Shown here piece by piece: positions 53,068 to 62,080 of a stretch of DNA of 64,000 nucleotides (within the stretch, counting starts at the first letter, position 1; each line of letters starts with the position of its first letter). Source of the DNA: JACCTI01 sp051005695 (GTDB lineage: Bacteria; Verrucomicrobiota; Verrucomicrobiia; Chthoniobacterales; UBA10450); contig JBPCJC010000046.1 in assembly GCA_051005695.1 (NCBI GenBank), forward strand, positions 1 to 64,000. Direction: 5' to 3'. The translations under genes and the position numbers were made by a program. Below the pieces are notes generated by a model. The model was not told the origin of the DNA. It was given only the letters and a program-made list of their open reading frames with translations, and did not search any database.

Positions 53068-56000
53068 TTAGGCGCGTTTCGGCGCGGAGCCCTGCGGGCT
53101 TAGCTGCATCATGCTCAGCTCGCCGTTGCCGCCGAGTTGGACATTCGAGATTTCGAAGACGGGCGCGCCTTCAACGGCGCTCGGCCCGGTGCCGGGCAAC
53201 TGCACCGACGCGGTCCGCGAGGTCGCATTCAGAATGATTGAGGCGATCTCGAACGAGGGCGAGAACTCCACCGTTGCAATTTGGAAACCAGCGGTGACAT
53301 GGACCGAGGTCTGGCCTTGTTGCGACGACGGTGTCAACTGCACGGGCGCAGCGTCGGCGCCGGTGACGAGCTGGAGGCCGCTGATGTTAAAGGCGGGTGA
53401 GCTGGCAATGCCGGGGCGCTGTTGCTGCGACGGAGTCAGGCGGATCATCCCGATGCCGTTACCGCTGAGCTGGACGGTCGCGATTTCAAATGTGACCTGC
53501 AGATTCATCGCCGGCTGCGGCTGCTGCGACGGCGCGAGACGCATGGTCACGATCTTCGAGGTCGGTTTCAATTGCATCATGCCCATCTTGAAGTTGGGCG
53601 TGAGTTGCAGGGAGGCGATCTCGAAGGAGAAGGTCAGCTGCACGGCAGTATGCATTCCGCCGGGGGCCGGCTGGACGTTGCCTGCGGGTTGCATGACCGG
53701 TGAAGGTGCGGCGCCGCCCATGGGAGCGGTCGGTCCGGTGCGGATGGTTGGGGGGGGTGTGGTAGGTGTCGGTTGGGGCATGATAGCTGGTGTGGTTGAC
53801 TGCTGGGCCGTCGGCTCATCGGAAACCATCTCCGGAGCTGACGAGGAACTCGCCACAGAATGGCGTAGTGCGCCAATCCCTGCAAGTGCGGCGGGAATGG
53901 CGATGCTCGGAGAAATATCCGTGCGTGAGACTTCCGCTTCCGGCTCGGAGAACTCGGCGACGGGTTCTTCGGCAGCGGACGCGGAAGTAAGATAAGGAAT
54001 TGGCTGGCCCTGGCCGATCGGCTCGGACGGTTCTTCCATCGAGACTACCGGTTCGGAGATTGTTTCGGGAACGAATTCGCTCGGGGCGGCGCTGGTTTCG
54101 GTTTCGACGTCGGCGAGAGCCACCGGCTCTTCGATCGTGCTCGCGACTTCTTCTTCTGCCACCGCCCGCTCGTCCAAAGTTATGGCGCTTTCCCAAACCG
54201 GCGCGCTCGCTTCGACCGGAGCTTCCTCGGCCATGATCGGCTCTTCGATCCGGGAAAATTCCGCGACCGGTGCGGATTCTGTGATCGCCGGTAATTCGCT
54301 CACCTCAGAAACAAATTCCAACCCCTCGTTAGGCAGTTCGGTCAACGGTTCGCTGACACTTTCGACGAGAGATTCTTCCATTGCCGGAGCCACAAAAGTT
54401 TGCGGACGGGAAACAGTTTCGACTGGTTCAGCGACAGCCGCCGGCGCCGCCGCGATGATCGCACCATTGCCAGCCGCGCGGCCGTTTTTGCCGACAGGCA
54501 TGACCGCTTTGCGCAAGGCCGGCTCGGAAGCGCGCAGTTGTAGCGAAACCTGCGGAGGTCCGCCCGCCATGCGCGTCGGGGTGATGAAATGTTCGGTCGC
54601 CTCTTCGGCCTCGTCGCTTTCGAAAGCCGGCGACGTCACCGGCGCCATATTGCGGGGCGCGGCGATTTGCAAAATCCGCCGGCGCTCGAAAACCACCACC
54701 CACGCGATCAGCAAAACGCCGGCCAGCAAAAGCGAACCCACGAGCGTATTCCGATCCATCAAGGAATCGGACAGGCTCGGCTGCGACCACTCGCGCACTT
54801 TCGCCGGAGCGAGGACCGTGGCCGGACTGGCGGAAGCGGCCGCACTCGCGCGATTCGAAGTCTCGTTAGGCGAATTGTCTGCTTCGGTCGCGTTCGCGAT
54901 CACGGGACGCGCGGCGGCGGGCGAAGCCGTCGATGCGACCGGCGTTTCCACACTGGGTGAAGCCGAGGCCACGAGGGCGTTCGACGCAGCAGGGGAACCG
55001 GCCGTCGCGGTGGTCGCTTCCATTCCAGGAACGGGCAGGTCCGGTTCCGCGGCGAGCTTCAACGGATCGGTAATCTTGGCGCCGTCCTTTTTCGCCAGGG
55101 TCATCGCGGGCAGCGGCGTCGGCTCAATCGATGGCGCCACTTCCGTCGGGTTGGTTTCCGCGACCGCCGCGGTCGTGGAAGTTTCCACGGCCGGCGGCTG
55201 CAGCCAGCCCAAGTCGAAGAACGAATCCGAAAAAACGCCGTTGAGTGCGGGGGAATAAATCTTCCGCGCGGATGTCACCCAGTCGTTAGCCTTGGTCGCG
55301 TTGTCGTGTTTAAACTCCCAGGCAGCCTGCGCATAATAAAGCGCCGGCGTGTCACCTGTGAATTGGAATTGCTCCATCATCTTCTGCGCGCGCGCATCTT
55401 TGCCTTCGAGCAGATAGGTCAGGTAAACCTTGAACTTGATCAGCTGCGCGGCGCGATCCTTGTCCACTCCGGAAGTGGTCGTGAAGAGCGCTTCAAAACG
55501 TTCGCGCGCCTTGGTGTATTCTTTTTTCTTAAACGGAATTTGCGCCAGATTATATTGCGCATCGCGGAACTTCGGATCGAGCTTCGCCGCCTTTTTGAAT
55601 TCCCCTTCCGCCTGGTCCCAGCTCTTTTGTTCGAGCAAAATCTCCCCGCGCAGATTGATAATCGCCGGTTGGTTCGGATCGGCCGTGTCCGCTTCGTCGA
55701 TTAACTTCCGCGCCGCGGTCATGTCGCGTTGTTGCAAGGCCTGCTCGGCTTCGTCGTATTTCGCTTTGGCAAATTCCTTCGTCTTCGCCGCGCGTTCCGC
55801 CGCCGAGTTCAACTCCAGCGCCGCGCGGGTTTGCCCGGCCGGTTTTTCCAGCCAGCCGACTTCGTATAACGACTCCGCGAAAAGCTTGTTCAACTGTGGT
55901 GAGAAGTTTTTCTCCGCCGCCGTCAACGCATCCTTCGCCGCTTTATCGTCCTTCTTGTTCAGCGCAATCGACGCGACCGCGTACTGCAAGGCGGGCGTTT

Positions 56001-56514
56001 CCGGCGTGAGCTCGAACTTGCCCTTCAACGCCTCGACCATGTCATTCTTACCTTCCATCAGGTAAGTGATCAGGGTCTTGTATTGGATCAGTTGGGTCGC
56101 TTCGCCCTGCAACTCCGAGGCGTTGCCGGTGAGCAATTCCTGAAAACGTTTGCGCGCTTCCGACCAGTTTTTTTGAAGGAACGGAATCTCCGCGAGATTG
56201 AAGCGCGCGTTCCAAAATTTCGGATCGGCCGCGAGCGCTTTTTGCAAGGCGGTCTCGGCGTTCGGATAATCTTTTTGCCGCATCAAGATGACGCCGCGAA
56301 GATTTTGCGATTCCGCGAGATCGGGCTGGCGCGCGTCGATCGCGTCGAGATCCTTCAACGCCTGCTCGTAGTTGTTGGCGTCAAATTCACGGAACGCTTT
56401 GTCATACATCCCTTCGAGTTCGCTCTTCGATGGGGCCACAGTATTGGCCGCAAAAGAACTCAGAACGAGGAAGGTGATGGTCGCGATTTTCCGTATCTTC
56501 ATTACAGGAGGCAT
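53068..56514 (-). CDS. Membrane protein with N-terminal TPRs and C-terminal beta repeats
   Basis: About 1148 residues from ATG 56514 (or ATG 56502), with a signal peptide (TITFLVLSSFAANTVA). Two similar TPR modules follow, each with a copy of the same 200-residue plan (RGVILMRQKDYPNAETAL and RGEILLEQKSWDQAEGEF; both end in a GWLxxPA segment), evidently a duplication. A TM helix lies at about two thirds of the first half (LVGSLLLAGVLLIAWVVVF). Then come about 300 residues rich in Glu, Pro and Ala. The last 180 residues carry repeats of the form FEIAxxQLxP (TFEIATVQLSG, AGFQIATVEFS, SFEIASIILN). The C-terminal repeat unit is not one I recognise. The TAA stop is in a perfect iterated 9-mer. Confidence 0.75.
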   Translation of the reverse strand: MPPVMKIRKIATITFLVLSSFAANTVAPSKSELEGMYDKAFREFDANNYEQALKDLDAIDARQPDLAESQNLRGVILMRQKDYPNAETALQKALAADPKFWNARFNLAEIPFLQKNWSEARKRFQELLTGNASELQGEATQLIQYKTLITYLMEGKNDMVEALKGKFELTPETPALQYAVASIALNKKDDKAAKDALTAAEKNFSPQLNKLFAESLYEVGWLEKPAGQTRAALELNSAAERAAKTKEFAKAKYDEAEQALQQRDMTAARKLIDEADTADPNQPAIINLRGEILLEQKSWDQAEGEFKKAAKLDPKFRDAQYNLAQIPFKKKEYTKARERFEALFTTTSGVDKDRAAQLIKFKVYLTYLLEGKDARAQKMMEQFQFTGDTPALYYAQAAWEFKHDNATKANDWVTSARKIYSPALNGVFSDSFFDLGWLQPPAVETSTTAAVAETNPTEVAPSIEPTPLPAMTLAKKDGAKITDPLKLAAEPDLPVPGMEATTATAGSPAASNALVASASPSVETPVASTASPAAARPVIANATEADNSPNETSNRASAAASASPATVLAPAKVREWSQPSLSDSLMDRNTLVGSLLLAGVLLIAWVVVFERRRILQIAAPRNMAPVTSPAFESDEAEEATEHFITPTRMAGGPPQVSLQLRASEPALRKAVMPVGKNGRAAGNGAIIAAAPAAVAEPVETVSRPQTFVAPAMEESLVESVSEPLTELPNEGLEFVSEVSELPAITESAPVAEFSRIEEPIMAEEAPVEASAPVWESAITLDERAVAEEEVASTIEEPVALADVETETSAAPSEFVPETISEPVVSMEEPSEPIGQGQPIPYLTSASAAEEPVAEFSEPEAEVSRTDISPSIAIPAALAGIGALRHSVASSSSAPEMVSDEPTAQQSTTPAIMPQPTPTTPPPTIRTGPTAPMGGAAPSPVMQPAGNVQPAPGGMHTAVQLTFSFEIASLQLTPNFKMGMMQLKPTSKIVTMRLAPSQQPQPAMNLQVTFEIATVQLSGNGIGMIRLTPSQQQRPGIASSPAFNISGLQLVTGADAAPVQLTPSSQQGQTSVHVTAGFQIATVEFSPSFEIASIILNATSRTASVQLPGTGPSAVEGAPVFEISNVQLGGNGELSMMQLSPQGSAPKRA

Positions 56515-56638
56515 AGAACCTTTGGGCAGAGTGGATGACAAGCTGTTTTTTGGCCGCAGCACGCGGCCGAAGCGGCTCTTCATTTAGCAGGATTTACGCC
56601 GGAACGACGGCGCGATTTTTTCTTTCGCCGGTGGCTAC

Positions 56639-57385
56639 TCAGACATTCAAGTTCGCCACCAGGCGCAAACCTTCCAGCGTCAATCCCGGATGAACGGCGT
56701 CGATTTCCGGCAGCCGCCGCGCGATCAACTGCGCGTAACCGCCGGTCGCGACGACATGCAATTTTCCTTTCGGAAACGACTCCGCGCGGATCCCCGCGAT
56801 GATCTCGCGCACCAGCCCGCGATATCCATAAATCGCGCCGGACATCATTGCGCTTTTAGTCGTCTTGCCGATCGCGCTCGCCGGTTCGCGCAAGGTCAAT
56901 CGCGGCAGGAGCGCGGTCCGTTGGTAAAGAAAATTCGTCATCGCCTCCAGCCCTGGCGCGATCACGCCGCCGACGTAATTTCCTTCCGCCGAAACCACAT
57001 CGAAAGTCACTGCCGTGCCGAAATCGACCACGATCGCGGGCCGGCCATACAACGCCGCCACCGCCGCCGCATTCGCCAGCCGATCCGCGCCGATCGTTTT
57101 CGGTTTGGGATAATCAACGCCGACGCCGAGCTCGCTTTTCGCGTTGATAAAAAACACACGCGTGCCTCCGGACGCTTTACGAATGACGGAATCCTTCCGC
57201 GGCACCACCGACGAAACGACCACCGCCTCGACACCCCGCTGTTGCAAAATTTTCCGCAACGCTGGTTCCGATAAATTTTTCGTCGGTAGTTTGGTCGCGC
57301 GACCGACTCGAATCGCCGTCGAGAAGGCCAGCTTCGTGTAGGAATTGCTGACGTCGATCAGCAGGTAAGTAGGCTGCGATTTCAA
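56639..57385 (-). CDS. coaX: Type III pantothenate kinase CoaX
   Basis: About 248 residues. The ASKHA-fold phosphate loop is seen at YLLIDVSNSYTKLAF (the usual DxGNT position reads DVSNS). Then GADRLANAAAVAALYG and VVDFGTAVTFDVVS with the catalytic Asp, and GGVIAPGLEAM and AIGKTTKSAMMSGA follow. It phosphorylates pantothenate in the first step of CoA synthesis. No ATG lies at the right place. I chose TTG 57385 since the longer open frame to 57502 overlaps divergent hemB, but the exact start is unsure. Note the Gly of DxGNT is Ser here, a deviation to check. Confidence 0.8.
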   Translation of the reverse strand: MKSQPTYLLIDVSNSYTKLAFSTAIRVGRATKLPTKNLSEPALRKILQQRGVEAVVVSSVVPRKDSVIRKASGGTRVFFINAKSELGVGVDYPKPKTIGADRLANAAAVAALYGRPAIVVDFGTAVTFDVVSAEGNYVGGVIAPGLEAMTNFLYQRTALLPRLTLREPASAIGKTTKSAMMSGAIYGYRGLVREIIAGIRAESFPKGKLHVVATGGYAQLIARRLPEIDAVHPGLTLEGLRLVANLNV

Positions 57386-57484
57386 AAGGCGACGGAGTTT
57401 GAAAATTCCTCCTTCCTGCCGGTAACGGGAAGGCTGCAAGGCGTCAAGCTTGCGACGATTCCGGCGCGCGCTTAGCCTCGGCGA

Positions 57485-58471
57485 GTGAGGAAACTGATCC
57501 ATCGTCCACGGCGTTTACGCAGTTCTCCGGGACTGCGAAACATGGTTCGTGAGACGAAACTGAGCGCGCACGATTTCATCCTTCCGCTCTTCATCAGCGA
57601 AAAAGTGAAGGATCGCCGCGCGATCAAAAGCATGCCCGGCATTTCTCAGCTCTCGTTAGGCGCAGCCGTCGAAGAAGCACAGCGAGCCTGCCAGCTTGAC
57701 CTGCCGGCGATTCTCCTCTTTGGCATCCCCGCGGAAAAAGACGAACAAGCCAGCGGCGCTTTCGCGGAAAACGGCATCGTCCAGCAAGCAGTTCGCGCGA
57801 TCAAAAAAGCCTGCCCCGAGCTGGTCGTGATCACCGATGTTTGCCTTTGCGAATACATGAGCCACGGCCATTGTGGTGTCGTTAGGCAAGACGGCGCACA
57901 CTTCCAGGTGCTCAACGACGAGTCGGTCGAAATCCTCGCGCAGACCGCACTTTCGCACGCGCGTGCCGGTGCCGATTTGGTCGCGCCGAGCGACATGATG
58001 GACGGCCGCATCGGCGCGATCCGCGAAACGCTCGACGCGCACGGATTCGATCAAGTGGGAATCATGAGTTACGCGGTCAAGTTCGCTTCGGTTTTCTACG
58101 GGCCGTTTCGCGAAGCGGCCGAAAGTCCACCACAGTTTGGCGATCGCCGCTCGTATCAGATGGACGTCGCGAATGCCGCGGAGGCCTTGCGCGAAGCCGC
58201 GCTCGATGTCGCTGAAGGCGCGGATATTTTGATGGTGAAACCAGCGATGCCGTATCTCGATATTCTCTGGCGCGTGCGTGAGCGTTTTGGCAAACCGATG
58301 GCCGCGTATCACGTCAGCGGCGAGTTCGCGATGGTGAAGGCGGGCGCGGCCGCGGGTTGTTTCGAGGAGCGTGCCGCCGTTCTCGAAATCATGACCTCGC
58401 TCAAGCGCGCGGGCGCGGACTTGATCGCGACCTATTGGGCGAAGGAGCTCGCCGAATGGACGCGGAGCTGA
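57485..58471 (+). CDS. hemB: Delta-aminolevulinic acid dehydratase (porphobilinogen synthase)
   Basis: 328 residues from GTG 57485, chosen because HemB proteins begin with the RPRRLR-type arm present here. Key features: ITDVCLCEYMSHGHCG (metal-site Cys residues and following His), SDMMDGRIGAIR, SYAVKFASVFYGPFR with the first active Lys region, and ILMVKPAMPYLDIL with the Schiff-base Lys. It condenses two ALA molecules to porphobilinogen in tetrapyrrole synthesis. The end overlaps the next gene by 16 bases. Confidence 0.93.
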   Translation: MRKLIHRPRRLRSSPGLRNMVRETKLSAHDFILPLFISEKVKDRRAIKSMPGISQLSLGAAVEEAQRACQLDLPAILLFGIPAEKDEQASGAFAENGIVQQAVRAIKKACPELVVITDVCLCEYMSHGHCGVVRQDGAHFQVLNDESVEILAQTALSHARAGADLVAPSDMMDGRIGAIRETLDAHGFDQVGIMSYAVKFASVFYGPFREAAESPPQFGDRRSYQMDVANAAEALREAALDVAEGADILMVKPAMPYLDILWRVRERFGKPMAAYHVSGEFAMVKAGAAAGCFEERAAVLEIMTSLKRAGADLIATYWAKELAEWTRS

Positions 58472-59184
58472 GCCCGAGGCGCGGCGAAAGCGAGGCGCAT
58501 CGCCGGCTGAAACGTCTCGCAGTTCTCTGGGCGCAGGCGCAGGGATTCGCCGCCTGCGCGGTAGAAGTGAGTCTGCCGCAATGTCGTTACCGCGCGGACG
58601 TCGCGGCCTATCGCATCGCCGGGCGCGCGACCGAGGCGGCCGCAATCTTCGAGTGCAAACAAGCGTGGTCCGATCTGCGGCGCGATAATCGTTGCGCGGA
58701 ATCGGCGCGCGCGCGGCTGGCGACAATTCAGCGACGCCGGGAAATTCTCGAACGCAATCTGCGGGTGCATTATCCGACGCTCCGCGGGGGCGAAACGCTT
58801 TTCCCGGAATTCGATTCGCACGACTTCGCGGCCATCGGGCATCGGAGTTACACCCGCGTCCTGCGCGAACAAGGCGCGCTCCAGAAACAACTGCGCGGTG
58901 GATTGAAGTTCGAATGCCTGCCCCGCTATCGTTGCGCGAATTTGTTCCTGCTGGTTTTGCCTAACGAGTTATATCGCGAAGCAGAAATCCCGCTCGGCTG
59001 GGGCGCACTGGTTGAGCGCGACGGTTCCCTTTTCCTGCAACGCAAACCGAATTGGCACGAGAATTCGGCCGAAAGCCGGCAGCGTTTTCTGCATCGCATC
59101 GCTACCGCCGGCACGCGGCATCTCAACCGTCAGCTCGAGATCAACTTCGAGCTCGTGCAATCGGAGCGGCAACGCTTGCTTTAA
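58456..59184 (+). CDS. PD-(D/E)XK nuclease-like protein
   Basis: 242 residues from ATG 58456, overlapping the end of hemB by 16 bases. The N-terminal half has the spacing of a restriction-endonuclease fold: EAHRRLKRLAVLWA helix with Glu, then CRYRADVAAYRI with Asp, then AAAIFECKQAWSDLRRD with the ExK pair, similar in layout to MmcB-type repair proteins. The C-terminal half has no recognised domain. A role in DNA repair is possible but inferred only from the motif. The stop overlaps the stop of convergent gpmI. Confidence 0.65.
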   Translation: MDAELSPRRGESEAHRRLKRLAVLWAQAQGFAACAVEVSLPQCRYRADVAAYRIAGRATEAAAIFECKQAWSDLRRDNRCAESARARLATIQRRREILERNLRVHYPTLRGGETLFPEFDSHDFAAIGHRSYTRVLREQGALQKQLRGGLKFECLPRYRCANLFLLVLPNELYREAEIPLGWGALVERDGSLFLQRKPNWHENSAESRQRFLHRIATAGTRHLNRQLEINFELVQSERQRLL

Positions 59185-60722
59185 TTCTTCTCCACCGGCA
59201 CGAGCAGATTGTGCCCGGTCATTTCCGCGGGCTGCTTGAGCCCGAGAAGAAAAAGTAAAGTGGGTGCGACATCCGCGAGGATGCCGTCCTCCACGCGAAA
59301 ACGTTCCGCATCGTTAGCGGCGTAAACCAGATGCACCAGGTTGGTGGTGTGCGCGGTGTTCGGGGAACCGTCGGGGTTGCGCATCTGCTCGCAGTTTCCG
59401 TGGTCGGCGGTGATCAGGCATTTCCCGCCTAACGAGAGCAAGCCCGGGACAATGCGGCTAACGCACTCGTCAATCGTTTCGACCGCTTTCACTCCCGCTT
59501 CGACCACGCCGGTGTGGCCGACCATGTCGGGGTTGGCAAAATTCAAAATGATCAAGTCGTAGCGCGCCATGGATTCGAGCACCGTCTCGGTGACTTCACG
59601 TGCGCTCATTTCCGGCTGGAAGTCGTAGGTCGCGACTTTCGGCGAGGGAATAATTTTGCGATCTTCGCCCGGAAACGGTTGCTCGACGCCGCCGTTAAAA
59701 AAATAAGTGACGTGCGGATATTTTTCCGTCTCCGCGATGCGCAACTGCGTTTTGCCCGCGGCGCTCGCGACCTCGCCCAGGATGTTCGCGAAAGTTGCCG
59801 GCGCGAAGACGTAGGGCGACGGATAGGTGGCATCGTATTGCGTGAGCGTGAGGTAATGCACTTGCGGGTGCGCCTCGCGATCGAAGCCCGCGAAATCATC
59901 CTGCAGAAACGCCTGCGAGAGTTGGCGAGCGCGATCGGCGCGAAAGTTAAAAAAGAAAACGACGTCGCCATCGCGCACGCGCTGCTCGTTAGGCTGGGCA
60001 AAAATCAGCGGCGGCAGAAATTCATCGGTAAGCGCTTTGTCGTATTCGCGCCGCACCGCCACGGACGGTGACTCTTCGCAAAACTCGCCGCGGCCAAGAA
60101 CGATCGCATCCCAGGCTTTTTTCGTCCGGTCCCAACGACGATCGCGATCCATCGCAAAATAACGCCCGATGACGGTGACGATCCGCGCACCGGATTCCGC
60201 AAGATTTGTCTCGCAGGTCTTGAGGTATTCTGCGCCGCCAGTGGGCGATGAGTCGCGCCCATCGGTGAAGGCATGGACCATGATGTCGTCGACGCCCTCG
60301 GCTTTCGCGACGTGCGCGAGCGCGAGCAAATGCTTGAAGTGGCTGTGCACGCCGCCATCGGAAAGCAGCCCAAGAAAATGCAGACGCGCGCCGCGCGCCT
60401 GTGCGAAGGCTTCGCGAAGAATGGCGTTGTTCGCGAGCTCACCATCCGCGACGGCTTTGTTAATCCGGGTGAGATCCTGGTAAACAATCCGCCCGGCGCC
60501 GAGATTCATGTGGCCGACCTCGGAGTTGCCCATTTGCCCTTCGGGCAAACCCACATCGAGCCCGCTCGCGCTCAAAGTTCCGGACGGATAGTGCGCGTAA
60601 AGTTGTTCGTGAAACGGGGTCCGCGCGAGCAGGGTGGCGTCGCCGTTTGCTTCGCGTTTCGCGGGTCCGCCGGGATTAATTCCCCAGCCATCACGAATCA
60701 AAAGCATCACCGGACTGGCCAT
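59181..60722 (-). CDS. gpmI: Phosphoglycerate mutase, cofactor-independent (GpmI)
   Basis: 513 residues from ATG 60722, interconverting 3- and 2-phosphoglycerate with two Mn ions. It belongs to the alkaline phosphatase superfamily: first Asp in LLIRDGWGIN, Ser nucleophile in QMGNSEVGHMN, DGGVHSH and DGRDSSP of the transferase insert, then the metal ligands in NFANPDMVGHTG and ITADHGNCEQM. All catalytic residues are present. It is divergent from a degenerate member of the same superfamily whose start is 83 bases away. Confidence 0.94.
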   Translation of the reverse strand: MASPVMLLIRDGWGINPGGPAKREANGDATLLARTPFHEQLYAHYPSGTLSASGLDVGLPEGQMGNSEVGHMNLGAGRIVYQDLTRINKAVADGELANNAILREAFAQARGARLHFLGLLSDGGVHSHFKHLLALAHVAKAEGVDDIMVHAFTDGRDSSPTGGAEYLKTCETNLAESGARIVTVIGRYFAMDRDRRWDRTKKAWDAIVLGRGEFCEESPSVAVRREYDKALTDEFLPPLIFAQPNEQRVRDGDVVFFFNFRADRARQLSQAFLQDDFAGFDREAHPQVHYLTLTQYDATYPSPYVFAPATFANILGEVASAAGKTQLRIAETEKYPHVTYFFNGGVEQPFPGEDRKIIPSPKVATYDFQPEMSAREVTETVLESMARYDLIILNFANPDMVGHTGVVEAGVKAVETIDECVSRIVPGLLSLGGKCLITADHGNCEQMRNPDGSPNTAHTTNLVHLVYAANDAERFRVEDGILADVAPTLLFLLGLKQPAEMTGHNLLVPVEKN

Positions 60723-60805
60723 CGGCGAATGTGGCGACGCTCTCCAGCAGGCACAAGCCGGTTCTTGCGTTGACATCAGCGAGGGCCGGCTTCTACATCG
60801 GCCTC

Positions 60806-62080
60806 GTGAAATGGCGCAACCAGTTGCTCGCGCTTTTTTGCCTCGTGATTTTCTTCGCCTTCGGTGTTTTCTACTTCCGCTACTGGGTAGTGCAGAAACC
60901 GTTCGGGATTATTTTGTTCGTCGGCGAAGGTCTGGCGCCTGATCGGTTGGCGCTCGCGCGGATCTACGCTGGCGGCGTCGACAAGGCGCTGCGGATAGAG
61001 TCGCTCAATTACAATGCGCTCCTGAAAAATTATTCGGGCGACTCGGCGATTCCTGACGCCGCATCCGCGGCGACTGCGCTCGCCACCGGAGTGAAAGCGA
61101 ACAACGGCGCGATCGGAATCGATTCCGCAGGAAAGGCGCTGAAAAATTTGCTCGAGCTCGCGCGAGATCATGGTCGCATGACTGGGCTGATCACGGATGG
61201 GCGCCTAACGAGTCCAACCGCAGCTGGTTTTTATGCGCACGCGGCAAACCTGGATCGGCAAAAGTTCGCGCGCGTGCTGGTTGAAAAGACAAACGTGGAT
61301 GTCATCCTCGGCGGTGGCGCGGAAGATTTCCTTCCCCCGGGCAAAGGCGGGACACGCGAAGATGACCAGGACCTGCTGATCGCCGCGACCACTGCGGGCT
61401 ACGACCTGGTGCGCACACGCGATCAGCTGGACGCGGTTCCGCGCTGGCGGGAAGCGAAATTATTTGGCGTTTTTGCTTCGGCCGAACTCGGGTTTATCCA
61501 GGAGGGAACCGACGAAGGCACGCAGCCAAACCTTGCTGACATGGTTCGCCGCGGAATCGAATTGTTACAGTTCAACAGCGGTGGCTACCTGCTGGTAGTG
61601 GACGCGGGTCTGATGCGCAAAGCCGCGCAAGAAAATGACGCTCCGCAAACGCTCGCGGAGACGGTCGAGTTTGATCGCGCCGTCGGCGTGGCGCTTGAGT
61701 ACGCCGGCAATAATTCGTCGATTTTCGTCTGCGGCGATTTCGCGGGCCCACGTCTGGGCCTGAGCGGGAGCCCCCCCCGAAATCTCAATCGAACAGATTT
61801 GTTCGGCTTGAATCCCGCCGGTGAACCATGGCTCGAATGGACCACTCGCTCGGACGAAAATCATTCCGGTCGCCTAACGAGTGAGGAAGCTCCGCCGGAA
61901 TCGGGCAGTTTCGCGAAATCTGATTCTCGAGAAACCGCGGAGTCGACCCTGCCCATCTCGGCAGCATCACAAGGCTCGCCGTCGGATGTGATCGCATTCG
62001 GTACGGGCCTCGGCGCCGACGGGTTGCGCGGCACGATCGAAACCACCGCCTTGTTCGAAATCATCCGCGACAATCTCTAG
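60806..62080 (+). CDS. Alkaline-phosphatase-like membrane-anchored protein lacking catalytic residues
   Basis: 424 residues from GTG 60806, with a TM anchor (LLALFCLVIFFAFGVFYF). The PhoA order is kept, but the ligands are changed: GDGM-type start is VGEGLAPD, the DSAAS nucleophile block is PDAASAATAL (Ser at the catalytic place is Ala), the DATPAA block is LTSPTAAGFYAH, the Glu-Asp-His block is VVDAGLMRKAAQ, and the TADH block is VCGDFAG. It therefore probably binds rather than cleaves phosphate esters. The start is uncertain: a frame to 60731 exists, overlapping gpmI. Confidence 0.75.
   Translation: MKWRNQLLALFCLVIFFAFGVFYFRYWVVQKPFGIILFVGEGLAPDRLALARIYAGGVDKALRIESLNYNALLKNYSGDSAIPDAASAATALATGVKANNGAIGIDSAGKALKNLLELARDHGRMTGLITDGRLTSPTAAGFYAHAANLDRQKFARVLVEKTNVDVILGGGAEDFLPPGKGGTREDDQDLLIAATTAGYDLVRTRDQLDAVPRWREAKLFGVFASAELGFIQEGTDEGTQPNLADMVRRGIELLQFNSGGYLLVVDAGLMRKAAQENDAPQTLAETVEFDRAVGVALEYAGNNSSIFVCGDFAGPRLGLSGSPPRNLNRTDLFGLNPAGEPWLEWTTRSDENHSGRLTSEEAPPESGSFAKSDSRETAESTLPISAASQGSPSDVIAFGTGLGADGLRGTIETTALFEIIRDNL

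Noticed and set aside
53111..55258. Two long plus-strand frames opposite the TPR/beta-repeat gene
   Set aside because: They are antisense to a gene with a signal peptide, TPRs and a downstream terminator; composition is biased and no motif is seen.
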